Shown here in pieces: positions 11,102-22,557 of a stretch of DNA of 64,000 nucleotides; positions within the stretch are counted from its first letter, which is position 1; the number at the start of each line of letters is the position of its first letter. The position numbers and the translations under genes were made by a program. The stretch is from Ophiura sarsii (Eukaryota; Echinodermata; Ophiuroidea; Amphilepidida; Ophiuridae), in contig CM069449.1 of NCBI GenBank assembly GCA_035610835.1, positions 6,656,542 to 6,720,541 on the forward strand, in the 5' to 3' direction. The notes under the pieces were generated by a model. It was not told where the DNA came from. It did no database searches and saw only the letters and a list, made by a program, of their open reading frames with translations.

Positions 11102-12948
11102 TTAATAATAATAATAATAATACTTAATATAGCGCCCAACACAAGAAAAGGCCTCTAAGCGCTTTACACAGTAAAATCTTAAAAACTACAACTAAAAAGC
11201 CTAAAATTGTACCATATTAAACAATGACCAATAGTAAAACATTTATAAAAAGATATTGCATAATTATTATGATTGCATACAATTATAAGTGATAAAACAC
11301 CATTATTAAAAACAAGGTCCATAGTACTGATATAAATCTAAAAACACCAACAATTTAAAAGCACAGGATTAAAAGTCCAACACGCACTTATTCCATAAAA
11401 ACGCAATTACATGGGGTTATTAAAAAGATGTGTCTTAAGATAGAGCCGCTTAAACGTGGCAAGGGTGTTGGCATTTCTGATCTCTGCAGAAAGTTTGTTC
11501 CACAAAGTTGGGGCAGCGACGGAAAAAGCCCTATTGCCATAGTATAATGTTGACACCTCGCGACTGGGTGGAAGTGAGAGGAGAAGTTGTGAACTTGATC
11601 GAAGAGTGCGCTTTGGGACGTAGGTAGTGATAAGTTCAGAAAGGTAGGATGGAGCCATACCGTGGATTGCCTTGAATGTGATAAGAAGAAGCTTGAATAT
11701 TATGCGATCCTTAATGGGTAACCAGTGTAGCTCACGACGAAGTGAAGTAATGCTACAGTCCTTCTTTGCACCAGTTACTAAGCGAAGAGCGCTATTTTGT
11801 ACACGTTGGAGTTTTGCAAGCGTAGTGGCAGGAAGACCGTAGAGCAAACTATTATTGGCGTCCAGACGGGAGGTGACGAAAGCATGCGTAAGAGTTTCTG
11901 CTGTTTTTCTGTCGATGAATTTGCGTATTTGCCCTATCTTGTGAATGGCAAAATATGCAGAGCGACATACGTTGTTCACGTGCGTAGTCAAAGTCATATG
12001 CTTGTCCATAACAACTCTCAAATTGCGTGCCTCGTCAACAATATTTACTTCCGACTGCCCAATTGTCAAAGATAAGATGGAAGAGATGTCTTTCGAGAAA
12101 TGTGACGTCATGTGCACAACTTCTGTTTTGGAATCATTTAACAGAAGCCGATTAGCCGCAGTCCATTGCTTTATATCGCGGACACATTCTTCAATCTTTT
12201 CCAAATCCTTGGCTCTATCCGACTTATCAAAAGAAAGATACACCTGCGTGTCGTCAGCGTAGATCATCTTGTTAACACTATGTTCTGAGATAACATCCTC
12301 TAAAGGAGCAGCGTAGATTGTAAAATTAAAGGGGCCACTGACCGATCCCTGTGGAACACCACATTGCAAATGATGATTCTTTGACAAGCTCTTACCGATT
12401 GCAACGCATTGCTTCCGGTCATGGAGGTAACTCTCAAACCACTGCAGAACATCACCGCAAATACCATATCGATCCCTCAGTCGCCTCAGAAGAATATGAT
12501 GGTCAACCATGTCGAAGGCGGCCGAGAGATCAAGCAACACAAGAATAGTTTCCTTCCGATGATCTAGCGTACGAAGGACGTCATTGTGGACTCGAAGTAA
12601 TGCACTTTCAGTAGAATGGTTCTTCCTGTACGCAGATTGCACCTTTCCGTAAAGTCTATTATCTTGCATATACTCCTGCAACTGTGACATTGCTACGCGT
12701 TCGACAACCTTGGACAGAAATTTCAAGTTTGATATTGGTCTATAGTTGTTAAGATCTTCAGGATCTTTACCAATCTTCTTGATCAAAGGTGTCACGCGTG
12801 CAAGTTTGTATGAAGATGGAAACGATCCTGATAGCAAGGAGGAGTTCACGATTCTGGTGATTGCTGGCAGAAGTTCCTCAAGGCATTCCTTGAGTAGCCA
12901 TGTCGGGATGCAATCTGAATGACACGAAGTAACTTGTACAATGACCAT
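11102..12948 (-). mobile_element. 5'-truncated CR1/L2-group LINE
   Basis: The element reads on the minus strand. An intact reverse-transcriptase frame (12948 to 11407) is followed by a ~280-bp 3' untranslated region containing AGCGCTTTACACAG-type sequence in inverse, and ends in an (ATT)n run at 11103-11122, the usual non-poly(A) tail of this group. The 5' side stops just before the conserved start of the reverse-transcriptase domain, so the endonuclease region is missing, as expected from incomplete reverse transcription. The open frame argues for a recent insertion. No target duplication was resolved. Confidence 0.9.
11407..12948 (-). CDS. LINE ORF2 fragment: reverse transcriptase plus C-terminal region
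   Basis: This 513-codon frame is the 3' part of a non-LTR retrotransposon polyprotein, which copies the element's RNA into DNA at a nicked target. Visible motifs in order: NYRPISNL (68-75), a SAYRKNHSTESAL block (105-117), LLDLSAAFD with catalytic Asp near 140, GVPQGS (197-202) and YADD (230-233), followed by the thumb region and a typical end near FKRLYLKTHLF. All catalytic aspartates are present and there is no internal stop. The annotated start is only the first start codon in the open frame; the true upstream part (endonuclease) is lost by truncation, so this copy should not be autonomous. Confidence 0.9.
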   Translation of the reverse strand: MVIVQVTSCHSDCIPTWLLKECLEELLPAITRIVNSSLLSGSFPSSYKLARVTPLIKKIGKDPEDLNNYRPISNLKFLSKVVERVAMSQLQEYMQDNRLYGKVQSAYRKNHSTESALLRVHNDVLRTLDHRKETILVLLDLSAAFDMVDHHILLRRLRDRYGICGDVLQWFESYLHDRKQCVAIGKSLSKNHHLQCGVPQGSVSGPFNFTIYAAPLEDVISEHSVNKMIYADDTQVYLSFDKSDRAKDLEKIEECVRDIKQWTAANRLLLNDSKTEVVHMTSHFSKDISSILSLTIGQSEVNIVDEARNLRVVMDKHMTLTTHVNNVCRSAYFAIHKIGQIRKFIDRKTAETLTHAFVTSRLDANNSLLYGLPATTLAKLQRVQNSALRLVTGAKKDCSITSLRRELHWLPIKDRIIFKLLLITFKAIHGMAPSYLSELITTYVPKRTLRSSSQLLLSLPPSREVSTLYYGNRAFSVAAPTLWNKLSAEIRNANTLATFKRLYLKTHLFNNPM

Positions 12949-13250
12949 GTCTTACTAACTAACCTTGCAGAACCAAAAACACATAAGTGAAGGCTTGTGA
13001 TTGCATCATCAGTAACCAATCAGCGAACAAGATATTTCTGTAGAAGATTTTTTGCTGAACTTACAGATGTTTAATTTGTGAAAAACCATTTGATTTGAGA
13101 GATGGCACAATTAATACAATGCCATAATTGCAGGAGCACTGACACAAAATCCAAAGGGACTCAATAACCCTTACTCCCTAAGCATGTTTTTGACAATTAA
13201 ACTATCAACGGAGAAAAACAGGTCAGATGTTTGAGGAAAGATCACTGTTC

Positions 13251-13312
13251 GCCCAGGCTGGGGATCGAACCATGCCGCCTGCGACCAATCGATTGCGCTA
13301 ATGTGGGAGCAC
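13251..13312 (-). repeat. tRNA-like SINE head
   Basis: On the minus strand it has A box TAGCGCAATCG and B box GGTTCGATCCC with spacing close to a real tRNA. GATCACT words flank it on both sides (13231 and 13318), possibly a decayed target duplication. Acceptor pairing is weak, so a retroposed relic is more likely than a working tRNA gene. Confidence 0.5.
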
Positions 13313-13784
13313 GAAAAAGATCACTTTTTCGAGACCATTTGACAGCTCGCCGGATCGTGCCACAAGATTTGTGAATTGTGAAGCATGCGGTACAGCAGCT
13401 ATTTGCTGCACAGCCATTTGTGGCCTCTGGTAAGGTTAGGGATAGAAGGCTTGTTTTAATAGTACTACAGCGAAAAGGCTCCATCCCTTGATAGCATAAC
13501 ACTCTGTATCAGGGTACAGGGCAAAAAGGGGCATTCAAAAGTTTACCCACTGGGCAAGGCATCTTTAGATCTATGGAGTATAAAACCATTAAGCTTTGCG
13601 TCAATATTAAATGCCAATGATGCCTGCAATGGCCTCCACAAAGTCTGCTTTCTCTATTTCATTTCTCTACAAAATGAGGTGAACAAAATATAACAACAAA
13701 ACTCAAATATAGCATTTTCTTGCTTGATTTCTTTTGGAGAATTTGTTGTACTATTAATTAGGTTTGCACAACCTGGTCGCCATT

Positions 13785-13850
13785 AGTCGGGGTCGCGACC
13801 ATTGGCACTAGTCGCGACTGCGACTATGTACCTCGCAACAGTCGACTAGT
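13785..13850. repeat. GTCGCGAC-rich segment
   Basis: AGTCG, GTCGCGACC and AGTCGCGACTGCGACT words are clustered. This looks like the end of an old hAT-type element, but no partner end was found. Confidence 0.35.
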
Positions 13851-14033
13851 TAAGTGTACTTTCGGAAGTCCTTATAACATGCACACTGAATGAGAAAAAA
13901 ATCTGCTCTCAAGTAATTATTACTAATGTAACCAAGCAAAGACGTTATTGAAATGTCTTTTGTAAGTTATCTGTTCATTAGTTTGTGTCATACTTCCTTT
14001 ATTTTTACATTTTACTCAGATACTTTTTTCGTA

Positions 14034-14253
14034 GGGATGTGCCGCCGCCAGCAAAATGAAAATTTTCAGGGGAAAATGGACCCATTTACCAGAGACCCAT
14101 AATTTTCCTACATATTTGACAGATTTTGCAAAATTTCTGTGAAAAGCAGATTTATGGATTTTAGACCCATACATTTACTAAAAATGGCTATGAAAAGGGG
14201 TCATTCATTTACCAGACGTGAGAAAAATGGGACCCTATTTGGCGGCACATCCC
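14034..14253. mobile_element. 220-bp MITE with perfect 13-bp termini
   Basis: GGGATGTGCCGCC at 14034-14046 is exactly inverted at 14241-14253. The interior is AT-rich and non-coding and repeats ATTTACCAGA and GACCCAT words. Flanks CGTA and CGTG share three of four bases, hinting at a short target duplication. Superfamily not assigned. Confidence 0.75.
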
Positions 14254-14660
14254 CGTGACCTCATCCACAAAGATACCCCCCTCCCTCCCCCCACCCGGGT
14301 CCAAATCCTTCTGTCTCACCGTAGGGTACATGTATTTTTAATCATTTTGAACTCAATGTTCCTTAATATGCTTGAGATACATGTAGGTTGGGTGAATTGT
14401 TATTGCATAGGTATTTAATGTACAGCAATACAATTATTAATGCTCGTTTGCACAACGTCAATGGACGCATATCTTTCACTTAACTGAATCTGTATAGCGA
14501 GAGATTTAAATCGCAGATTACATAAATATGAAATTCAATCACTTCGGAATTTTTGTATGCCTTAGCAACAATCAGCAACCTGGGCCGTATCAAGTGACAA
14601 TGTATTCAAAATATTCTAGGATAAGACCATGAACAAATCTCACTGTTGTTAAACAGGCAT

Positions 14661-14784
14661 AAGACCTCTCGGGTAGGGTCGGTCGGTCTGGCGTTTTGAA
14701 CATGTTTTTTTTCTGATTTCTTTTTCTTTTTCAAAAAATTAGATAAAAATGGGTCGGTCGGGCCCGTAGAACAGGGTTTTTTCT
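14661..14784 (-). mobile_element. GGGCCCGACC family element, copy 1
   Basis: The reverse complement matches the copy at 59536-59787 at both ends: AACCCTGTTCTACGGGCCCG then ACCGACC at one side, and CGACCCTACCCGAGAGGTCT at the other. The outermost bases of one end have decayed. A third copy lies at 54115-54290. Non-coding. Confidence 0.65.
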
Positions 14785-15511
14785 GTCGTCTAAATAATAA
14801 TGTTCAATTTTATTCAGCCTTCATAGCCTTAAAGACCTTAAATAGTTGTATGCAGACTTGAGACTTGTGTGTGTGCTCAAGCTTGATAATCAACCCTTTC
14901 TTTATTTTGAGCTTTTTGACTATTTCATCACAGACATTTTATATAAAAAAGACATTGTTATATATTAACATTACACATATCACCTATTTTAATTGTTAAA
15001 AAAAGCGAAAAAGTGAATCGAAAGAGTCGACTTTCAGATAAAATAAGAGAGTTAAAGATACTGTATTTTAATGTATGAATGTGATGTCAGTGCATATTTT
15101 CATGTTATAGATGCAGTATTTATGTACTGATCCCGGCGCATGCGAAGACCGATTTCCCCCTCAAATTTGACCCGTTTTACTCCCCTGACGGCCCTGATAG
15201 TTTAATTCACAAAACCACGCCCGGGGAGTTAGGGTTAATGAGAAATATGTGGGTTTTTGTTTTCATTATAAAATCGTAATTTTATTTATCAGATAAAGTC
15301 ATTTTTACTTGTTTTCGATACATATCCTAATAATATTTTTACAATACTCATTCTCAACTTTATCCACGTGCAGGTCCACCAAGTAAGCTTGAAAACCTAC
15401 AAGCAATCTCCGTCGCCGCGTACTCGTCGCCCGCATGTCCGATACTGCAGCCAACCGCGGCGCTATACCTCTCCCGCGGTATACTGGGACCCGTGGGTTC
15501 CGAGGGGAGTC

Positions 15512-15561
15512 ATGACAGAGGCTGGAACAGCCGTAGTAGTAGTACCATCTTCCCCGGAGAG
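15512..15561 (+). CDS. Host gene exon 1a (alternative first coding exon)
   Basis: This short exon encodes MTEAGTAVVVVPSSPE plus two bases of the next codon. It ends at a strong donor, GAGAG|GTAAGTG. The ATG is the first in-frame ATG; the frame is open upstream through a CpG-rich stretch (from about 15365) that would be 5' untranslated sequence near a promoter. The exon ends in phase 2, exactly as exon 1b does, so either could join the 30-nt exon at 60416 to give a Ser-Gly-Thr-Gly-Thr junction. The product is not recognised. The weak points are its brevity and the 45-kb distance to the next exon; the shared phase and VVPS motif resemble exon 1b (LVVPSAAD). Confidence 0.5.
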
Positions 15562-15671
15562 GTAAGTGATGAGTCATTAGTGCCGTTTTTTCACCATCAC
15601 ATGTTGCCTGGCTGTTGGTGAAGTGGCCTTATTGGGCTTGTTTTGATGAGTTTAATTTGTGTGCTAGAGTA

Positions 15672-15861
15672 ATGTAAATTAGTTTAATTTCACGGCAACT
15701 TAATTTAGCGAATTAGCATTTAGCCAACTTTTTGCAGCAATTAAATTTCACTTATTTGTATCATCTTCCTATATAATCATTATAACTAATATAATTGGCG
15801 GCAATTTAATTTGGCGAATTGGATACCCTAGCGAAATTAGCGAAATTAAGTTGTCTTACAG
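15672..15861. mobile_element. TTAATTTCAC / GCGAAATT MITE family (TA-flanked), copy 1
   Basis: Bounded by TA on both sides. Reads ..TTTAATTTCACGGCAACTTA.. at left and ..AGCGAAATTAAG..CTTACAG at right. It aligns over its whole length with copies at 16862-17062 and 27339-27836. A Tc1/mariner-type MITE is the simplest reading, given the TA duplication and the CTGTAAAAC termini of the best copies. Confidence 0.75.
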
Positions 15862-16510
15862 TATCAATACTGTTTGGGTGAATTTGTTTAAATTTCTTAT
15901 CCTCTTAAATGGGTAAGAAAAAAACATTGTCTTTTAGTGTAGTAAAAGTGTGTGCTGGTCGTTTTAGTAGATTGTATGGATTTCGTCCAAGTCCCAGGTC
16001 GCCTTGTTATAATTTGTAAGAAAATACTAACTGTCTTACTTTGACTGGCTTCCAGGCCTTTATATAAAGCTCCCCTCTATCTCATCCTATGGCCTATTTA
16101 AAAATCTACCTTTGAACGCACTAAATATAACTATTTTATTTTTTAAATTCTTTATTATTCTTTATTGGGATGCAAAATGGCAATTTTTTCTTCTTCAAAA
16201 TTGCCATATCGACATTTCTTTATTTGGATGTAAAATTGTATGACACCTATTAAAACAAGATTATAATGAGATTTTCCTGAATGAACTTTGTTTCATTAGC
16301 TGTTTACTCTATTCATTTGGTTTACTCAGCCACATCTTGTAAGACTTAATTGACCGGCAGTTCTAGTATTGTGTTACAACTTAAACCACCAACCACCTGG
16401 CCATTGTGCCAAACCCAACTAATGCGTGACAATTTTATACCTCATTAAGCCTTATTTAGTGATAATATGTAATATCTACTCAGGAGTCTCTTGTAAAGAG
16501 ACCACTAATA

Positions 16511-16718
16511 CTGCAAAGTGGTCATTTTTGCGCTATTAATTTTCTGTGCTTCACGGATTTTTAACTGCTTTGTGTGTTTTTGAATTTTTGATTTGAAGCT
16601 TCCATCACATAGACCTATACGCAAAAGAAATACATTCATGAAGAATTATTTTGGTGGTAGCTGATTTGAGTACGAAAAGTGCAAAAATATATGTAGCGTG
16701 AACTTTCCACTTTTACAG
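16511..16718. mobile_element. CTGTAAAAGTGGAAA MITE family, copy 1
   Basis: Starts CTGCAAAGTGG after TA and ends CCACTTTTACAG. Internal words AGCTTCCATCACATAGACCTA and the CGAAAAG..GTAGCG stretch match copies at 22364-22557 and 49995-50193. TA target duplication is intact on the left and mutated to TG on the right. Confidence 0.7.
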
Positions 16719-16861
16719 TGACCATAGCGCTAGGCCAGAACTCCACCAAAAGTGTGTCAAATTGACACTTCATAGCCCCTCGCTATCGTATCATTGGCCA
16801 TTTACCATAATAGCTTGCTCATTCATTGTTTGTCCACGGTTTACAATCCTAATGTCAATTA

Positions 16862-17062
16862 CTGTAAAACACTTTAATTTCACGGCAGCTTAATTTAGCG
16901 AATTAGCATTAAGTCAACTTTTTGCGGCAATTTAATTTCACTTATTTGTATCATCTTCCTACATGTATATTATATAACCATTATAAATAATATAATTTGC
17001 GGCAATTTAATTTGGCGAATTGGATCTCCTAGCGAAATAAGCGAAATAAAGTTGTTTTACAG
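16862..17062. mobile_element. TTAATTTCAC / GCGAAATT MITE family, copy 2
   Basis: Starts CTGTAAAACACTTTAATTTC after TA and ends GTTGTTTTACAG. Near-complete alignment with copy 1, with a short TACATG-type insertion in the middle. Non-coding. Confidence 0.75.
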
Positions 17063-18917
17063 TTAGTTAAATTACTGCTGGGAAGCAATGCCAAAATCCA
17101 TTGATGTTAATACTGTACATAGCTCTTGACAAGTACTCCTGGTAAGTTCTAGTAATATCTACACACTTAAATAGATAGTTGATGTGACTCAGATTTTGAA
17201 TTTGTCCAGCCCCGTAAAAAAAGCTTGATTGGTCGCTCAGATTACAGTTAACCAATAAGAAACGCGGTGTTATAAAGAAGGACAGATGTATATTATGTAC
17301 ATGTATTATATTGCCAAGGGCGAAAAGGTTATTCTGACTGCCCGGCATCAGTCAATGATTGAAATTGATACGATTGAGTGATTTGTAAAGTGCACATGTT
17401 CATCAGTGAAGATACCATAATGGTAATTAAACCAGACACATAACGTCTATTTTTGTGGGATTGAATATTTGTTGATCCGTGTTTAGAAGAGCAACTATTA
17501 ATTTGGTATCAGTTTTGAATTTATACACCATATTTGTGGTTACAATTTAACTAATTACAAACGATACACTATGTTGACTGTATGGCAACGGCAGTTTTAA
17601 CTGAAGGGATGGTCCCGAAATAAAAAAATATCTCTTTCAAATTGCACTACCATAATTCATCTGTTCTGTACGTACGGAGGCCAATAAAATTTTCAAAATT
17701 TATTAGCCGTGTATTTCTGTCCACCAGCTTAGCAAGGGAGCGAGCAAGCATTCTATCTTATTGCTAGCTAGATGTGATTGCTGATAACCTGCTGCTGGTA
17801 GTGGATGAACAATCCGACATGCGTGATGGTTAAGGATGGGGTTTGTGTGCTAAGCTTTCCATGTCACAACTTGCATCCACTGTACAGAGTTGTAGGTTTG
17901 CATCACATTTTGTGATCAAAAGAGGATTCTCCCAGACCAAGTGGTGGAGTCAACAGTGGTAGTCCACTTTCTTATTAGTATGGCCTGGTTTGCCCGGTAC
18001 AGGCCTGAGGGAGATGCAGCGGGAGTGTGCCACAAACCTGGAATAACTAGACTGAAACTCCTATATGCAGGAAGTGCATCTCAATCAATGAGCAGTGTTG
18101 CCGAACTCCTGTGTTATTAGCCAGATTAGGGATAGATTTGAGGACTGAATAGTGATTTACAAAATATGATATTTTGCTAATTAGGTTAATTGTAGTATCA
18201 CTCTCTTGGCTCTTTGAACTGATGGTTTTGAAAGAATAAGACATGGTCTGTTTCCATGTGAAAAGTGGGCTATTTGGAGTGCTATTTGCAGGCAACACTG
18301 AGCAGTAGCGAGAGAGAGAGCGTACCAGTTTCAATCATTGGTAAACTAAACAGAAAAATGAAAAACCCCACAAAACGGTGAGTAACTGGATTTGTTATGA
18401 ACGTCAGTGCAGACCCGGCTGGCCGTAGGGGGGAAATGTGCATATGAAATATCTGATGCCAAATTCTCTGGAGGATTGCGACGTCATGACGTATAGGGAT
18501 GTATTTGCTGACCTTGTAGCTTTCTTGCGTTGAGTGTATTGTATGTGAACCTGGATATGTATCGCGCTATATAAAAATAAGGATTTACCAAGACGATGTC
18601 ATCATAATTGGATAACACCAAACGTTTTGGATAATACCCGTTGGATCATATTGCCATTGAGACGAATGGGAGAAATCATGGGGGCTGGCCGTGGATTTAG
18701 AAAACGCAAGAAAAAGTGGACGTTGTCAACTTCATCTTCGGATAGTACTTCTTCTACGGGATGTTGTGTGAAGAGAGCATTAGGATGGTGAGTAAAAAGT
18801 GCCCTCTTTACCGTATGTTCCGGGTGGAGGGGAGGCACATTGTTGGTCAAAACCGGCAGGGTTTGGCTTATATTAGTAGGCTCATGGTTTTGCTGGGAAG
18901 CTAATGCAATAAATGTA
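17063..18917. other. Unassigned intronic sequence
   Basis: No supported exon, RNA or bounded element. Short open frames at 17067-17348 and 18047-18334 (minus) have no recognisable domains and no splice context. Confidence 0.4.
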
Positions 18918-19561
18918 CACCTAGCACATAAAGTCCCTGACCAGGTGCTTTGAGGTTGGCTAATTCAAAATATATGATCGGTACCAAAAATCCGAGATAT
19001 ACATCAAATGAGCAAATTTCTTCTCCGCAGTTTGATACCTCATTCAACAAAATCGAATGGATACTTTTAAAGTTATGTCGATTTCAATGACCGCGCATGC
19101 AACAGAAATGTTGCACTAGGTATAGGAAATCATTGATTTGTGTGTGATTTACCATAGACGGTAAAAATCAATGTTTTACCCGTCTATGGATTTACGCACT
19201 GAAAAACTCACAGCTTATCAGCTAAGACTTGTTTTCTGCACAGCCAGATACACCCTTTGTCCTGCACATTGCGGTTATCACTAAAGACCCATTCATCTGT
19301 CTCGTTCAGATAGCACACAGTTATGACAGTAATCACACACAAATCAATGATTCCTATACCTAGTGCAACATTTCTGTTGCATGCGCGGTCATTGAAATCG
19401 CCATAACTTTAAAAGTATCCATTCGATTTTGTTGAATGAGGTATCAAACTGCGGAGAAGAAATTTGCTCATATAATGTATATCTGAGATTTTTGGTACCG
19501 ATTATATATTTTGAATTAGTCAACCTCAAAGTACCTGGTCAGGGACTTTATGTGCTAGGTG
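18918..19561. mobile_element. Foldback element with ~230-bp arms, TA-flanked
   Basis: CACCTAGCACATAAAGTCCC opens the element and its inverse closes it; the arms 18918-19155 and 19325-19561 are reverse complements with few mismatches. The element is flanked by TA on both sides. A second hairpin, ACGGTAAAAATC..ACCGT-like, sits at about 19155-19192 in the centre. No protein is encoded. The TA duplication suggests a mariner-type origin. Transcription through it would give a long double-stranded RNA. Confidence 0.85.
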
Positions 19562-20360
19562 TATATAATATACATACAGGCCTCCAAATAAGCATACATG
19601 AACCAGGAGCTACTTTTTATTTTTTTGACAAAAAATAGCTCCTGGTCCAATACTTGTTGCTGTGTTAAAACTGGAAAAACACCATTGGCAACCATTGGGT
19701 AAAAATCTCCAGGACCAGCTAATATTTGGAGCAGCATTATTGTGTGGTGAAGTTTAGTGCTCTCTTTAAAGAATCTTTGGGAGTCAAATGGCTATTTTAC
19801 TCTCTGGACTAGTCTCATCAGTAATTTAGAAGAACATTGTACAGGTTTCGACTAACCTGTTGTCATCCTCAGTGAATTTACTGAATTGTGATTGATCCAG
19901 AGCGAGTGTTTCTAGACTTTTTCTTGATGACGTCATCGAATGTTGATGATGACGCCCTCTGGATCACTGAGTCGTAAAGGTGACTGCGTTGGTACGCCCC
20001 CTCGTCACCATTCATAAGGTGCTTTTGTTGGTCTGTGATCTGGATTACATGCAGATCTAAAGAAAGCTCTTTTTCCATGGAAATTTGAAAATTACAATCA
20101 AAAGCAAAAAAACTTGTTAATCAAATATACACCTCAGAAACCCGCAAACATACATAATCTGTATTTATTCACGATACACAGGTCAACATAAAATAGTTTT
20201 TTTTCACCGAGGCAGTGATAAAGTCGATACAACATGTTATACAATACACCTAAAATAACATAATAAAAACATATTTCTTGAATCTAATCTAATACAGCAT
20301 AAATATAGTCAAATTGTTGTTGAATAATTTGAATATGGATAATTAATTACAAGTGACTCA
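19562..20360. other. Unassigned intronic sequence
   Basis: No bounded element or exon recognised. A GATGACGTCATCGAATGTTGATGATGACGCC stretch near 19925 is locally palindromic (TGACGTCA core) but isolated. Confidence 0.4.
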
Positions 20361-20870
20361 TTCGTTTTATTTAAGATGGTTGATAAATATACCAAAATTT
20401 GGGGAGACTTGAATATTTTGGTATAAATATGAGGGTGCAGTATCATTGATTATTCTATGACAAAATATTACAATTTTATGTAGTATCAAGTGGTAACCAT
20501 TTAAGTTTGTTAAGAACTTCTCCACAAGCAGACCTGTTTTGAATGATTTCAAGACAAGATGCTGAAGTTAAACCACAATTTCCCACAATTTCCCCAAACA
20601 ATATTACAATATTACAATACTGTAGATGAGGAAGTACTATGGCACTGTATACAGTCGTAAGAATATCATGTGGAAGAAAAGGCTTCACTCGCTTTAACAT
20701 GAGTAGCTAACCCTTAAAAGCTTTCCCGTTCGTTCGGGTATATTCAACATTTTCATTCCAAGTTAAATTCTTATCAATAATTACATCAAGATGCTTACAT
20801 TATCAACTTTGGTTAAATGTTTACCATTAATTTGAACTGTCAAATTATGATTAGGCAACAAAAAAAAGGC
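20361..20870 (-). pseudogene. Decayed LINE reverse-transcriptase C-terminal region
   Basis: On the minus strand, several frames together spell the region after the catalytic domain of a LINE ORF2. A GKHLTKVDNV-type stretch comes first. LLRVSY and LKRVKPFLPHDILTTVY follow, then the LPHLQYCNIV block, LKWLPLD, and IINDTAPSYLYQNIQ. Stops and frameshifts interrupt it repeatedly, so it is not functional. It differs clearly from the intact LINE at 11102-12948 and represents a separate, older insertion. Neither end is preserved. Confidence 0.75.
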
Positions 20871-21691
20871 AGTAAAAATCAGGAAAACTCAGTCAAATTT
20901 TTATTTTTATTTTTTTATATCGAGATTACAAATTTGTCACCTAAATGACCTCAATTGACCCTATGTGACCCCACTGCGAAATATTTATTATCCATGCCAC
21001 CAGACTTTATCTTTTTAATATCAAAATCTAGTTAAATTATAAACCTCAGTGTATTCCAGTGCACTGAGAATACACTGATTGGGTCATTCTTTGGAATCTA
21101 AAAAAAAAAAAAAAATCAACCTACCGATCCAAATGAATTTGTAAGGGCAATCCAACCTCTTTTGTTTAGGCCTTATAGTAGCTAAACGTTGCCTTGATGA
21201 TATCAGCATAATTATAAATTCTCATTGAAACTAAGTTGATTGAATTGAAGCCAAGTAGTATGCACTGGTTGGGTTTATCGTTTACTGCATTCATGCCTGG
21301 TTCATGCACGACATGATTTATGTGTCAAATTGATCAAGAACTATTTGTTTTGAAAGAAAGTTAGTTGCTGAAAGCATCCTGGAGTTAATTATCATTTTAA
21401 TTGCGGATTAAGGCGGATTTCCTTTGTGTAAAAATTCGCCTTAACATCACTTTTTATCGCCCTAACGTCGTTTAAACAATGGATGGAATAATTTGCATCA
21501 TTCTCTTTCTCTTATGAACACATAATATAAGCATATAAACCAATCATTTTACAAGTTTTGCTTTAGTACAACTCAACTGTAGTGTTAGTAGGATTTACAA
21601 CGTTGCTAATCAACTGAATGGATTTATTTTTAGCACTGTGGATTACATGCCCAGTGGTTTGTATATCCACGTCATACCGTCGCGGTTCCAT
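20871..21691. other. Unassigned sequence with A-runs
   Basis: Contains A-rich runs (20859-20868, 21100-21115) and nothing else I can name. Confidence 0.4.
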
Positions 21692-21884
21692 CCAGCCCTT
21701 CAGCATGTATACAGTAATACTTCCTATGTATAACCTTTGGGCAGTCTGCTCTAAACATGTTCAAGGGCTAAACACACATCTATCAAAACCATGTAAAAGT
21801 GCTCTTGCCCCTGAACATGTTCAAAACAACTCTTCATATGCAACACGGTTGGGCAGTTTTACTTTATACATGCTGAAGGGCCGG
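21692..21884. mobile_element. Inverted-repeat element with ~26-bp termini
   Basis: CCAGCCCTTCAGCATGTATA at the left is inverted at the right end (21861-21884, with one mismatch). Inside, AACATGTTCAAG and GAACATGTTCAAAA occur as a direct pair. Non-coding MITE-like structure; no target duplication found. Confidence 0.6.
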
Positions 21885-22363
21885 AAAAACATTGAAGGTT
21901 TGACAGAACAGTGACGATACTTCTAGAGGTCTTGCGGATGGATGGTACACCACTGATCTGTTTGTATAGATTAATATGCATGCCCCTTTGGCAAAAGATG
22001 ACACATCGTGATTCCTAGTCTTGTACCTGTGATGGTCTGGAAGTGGTTTTGTTTTTGTCACACAGATACTGTAGCGTTTTGAAGTGAGGAACGACCTTTA
22101 TGTAATTTCACAACTCATTAGTCTATTCTCATAAGAATTTAAGAAATGAACACTAACATTTCTTGAAGGTGAAAAAGACCATAAACTTGTTGTTGTTCCA
22201 TTTTTGCAATATAATGATTTGTTATTCAGATTTATACAAAATTGATGAGAAATCCAATTAGTATTCCCACTATTCAGATGAAGATGTCAATTTTGGCATT
22301 CATTTTGTGGAATAGGTGACACACAGTATGAATGGGGGTAATCACCATGAATAATGCTATAAA

Positions 22364-22557
22364 CTGTAATAGTGTAAATGTTCGCGCTTCGCACAATTTG
22401 AACAAATTTGCCTGTTTTTAATTTTCGCGATTTTGAGCTTCCTTACATAGACCTACATACTAAAGGAATATATTCGCGCGTTTCTATTTTTGCGCTTGCT
22501 GATCTTAGCACGAAAACCGTGAACATAAATGTAGCGCGACAATTTGCACCTTTACAG
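22364..22557. mobile_element. CTGTAAAAGTGGAAA MITE family, copy 2
   Basis: Internal sequence TTCGCGATTTTGAGCTTCC, ACATAGACCTACATAC and TTGCGCTTGCTGATCTTAGC is shared (inverted) with the 49995-50193 copy. It ends TTTACAG before TA. The left terminus is altered. Confidence 0.7.

Noticed and set aside
19925..19960. TGACGTCA as a CRE-type regulatory site
   Set aside because: A single palindromic 8-mer deep in an intron, without other promoter features.
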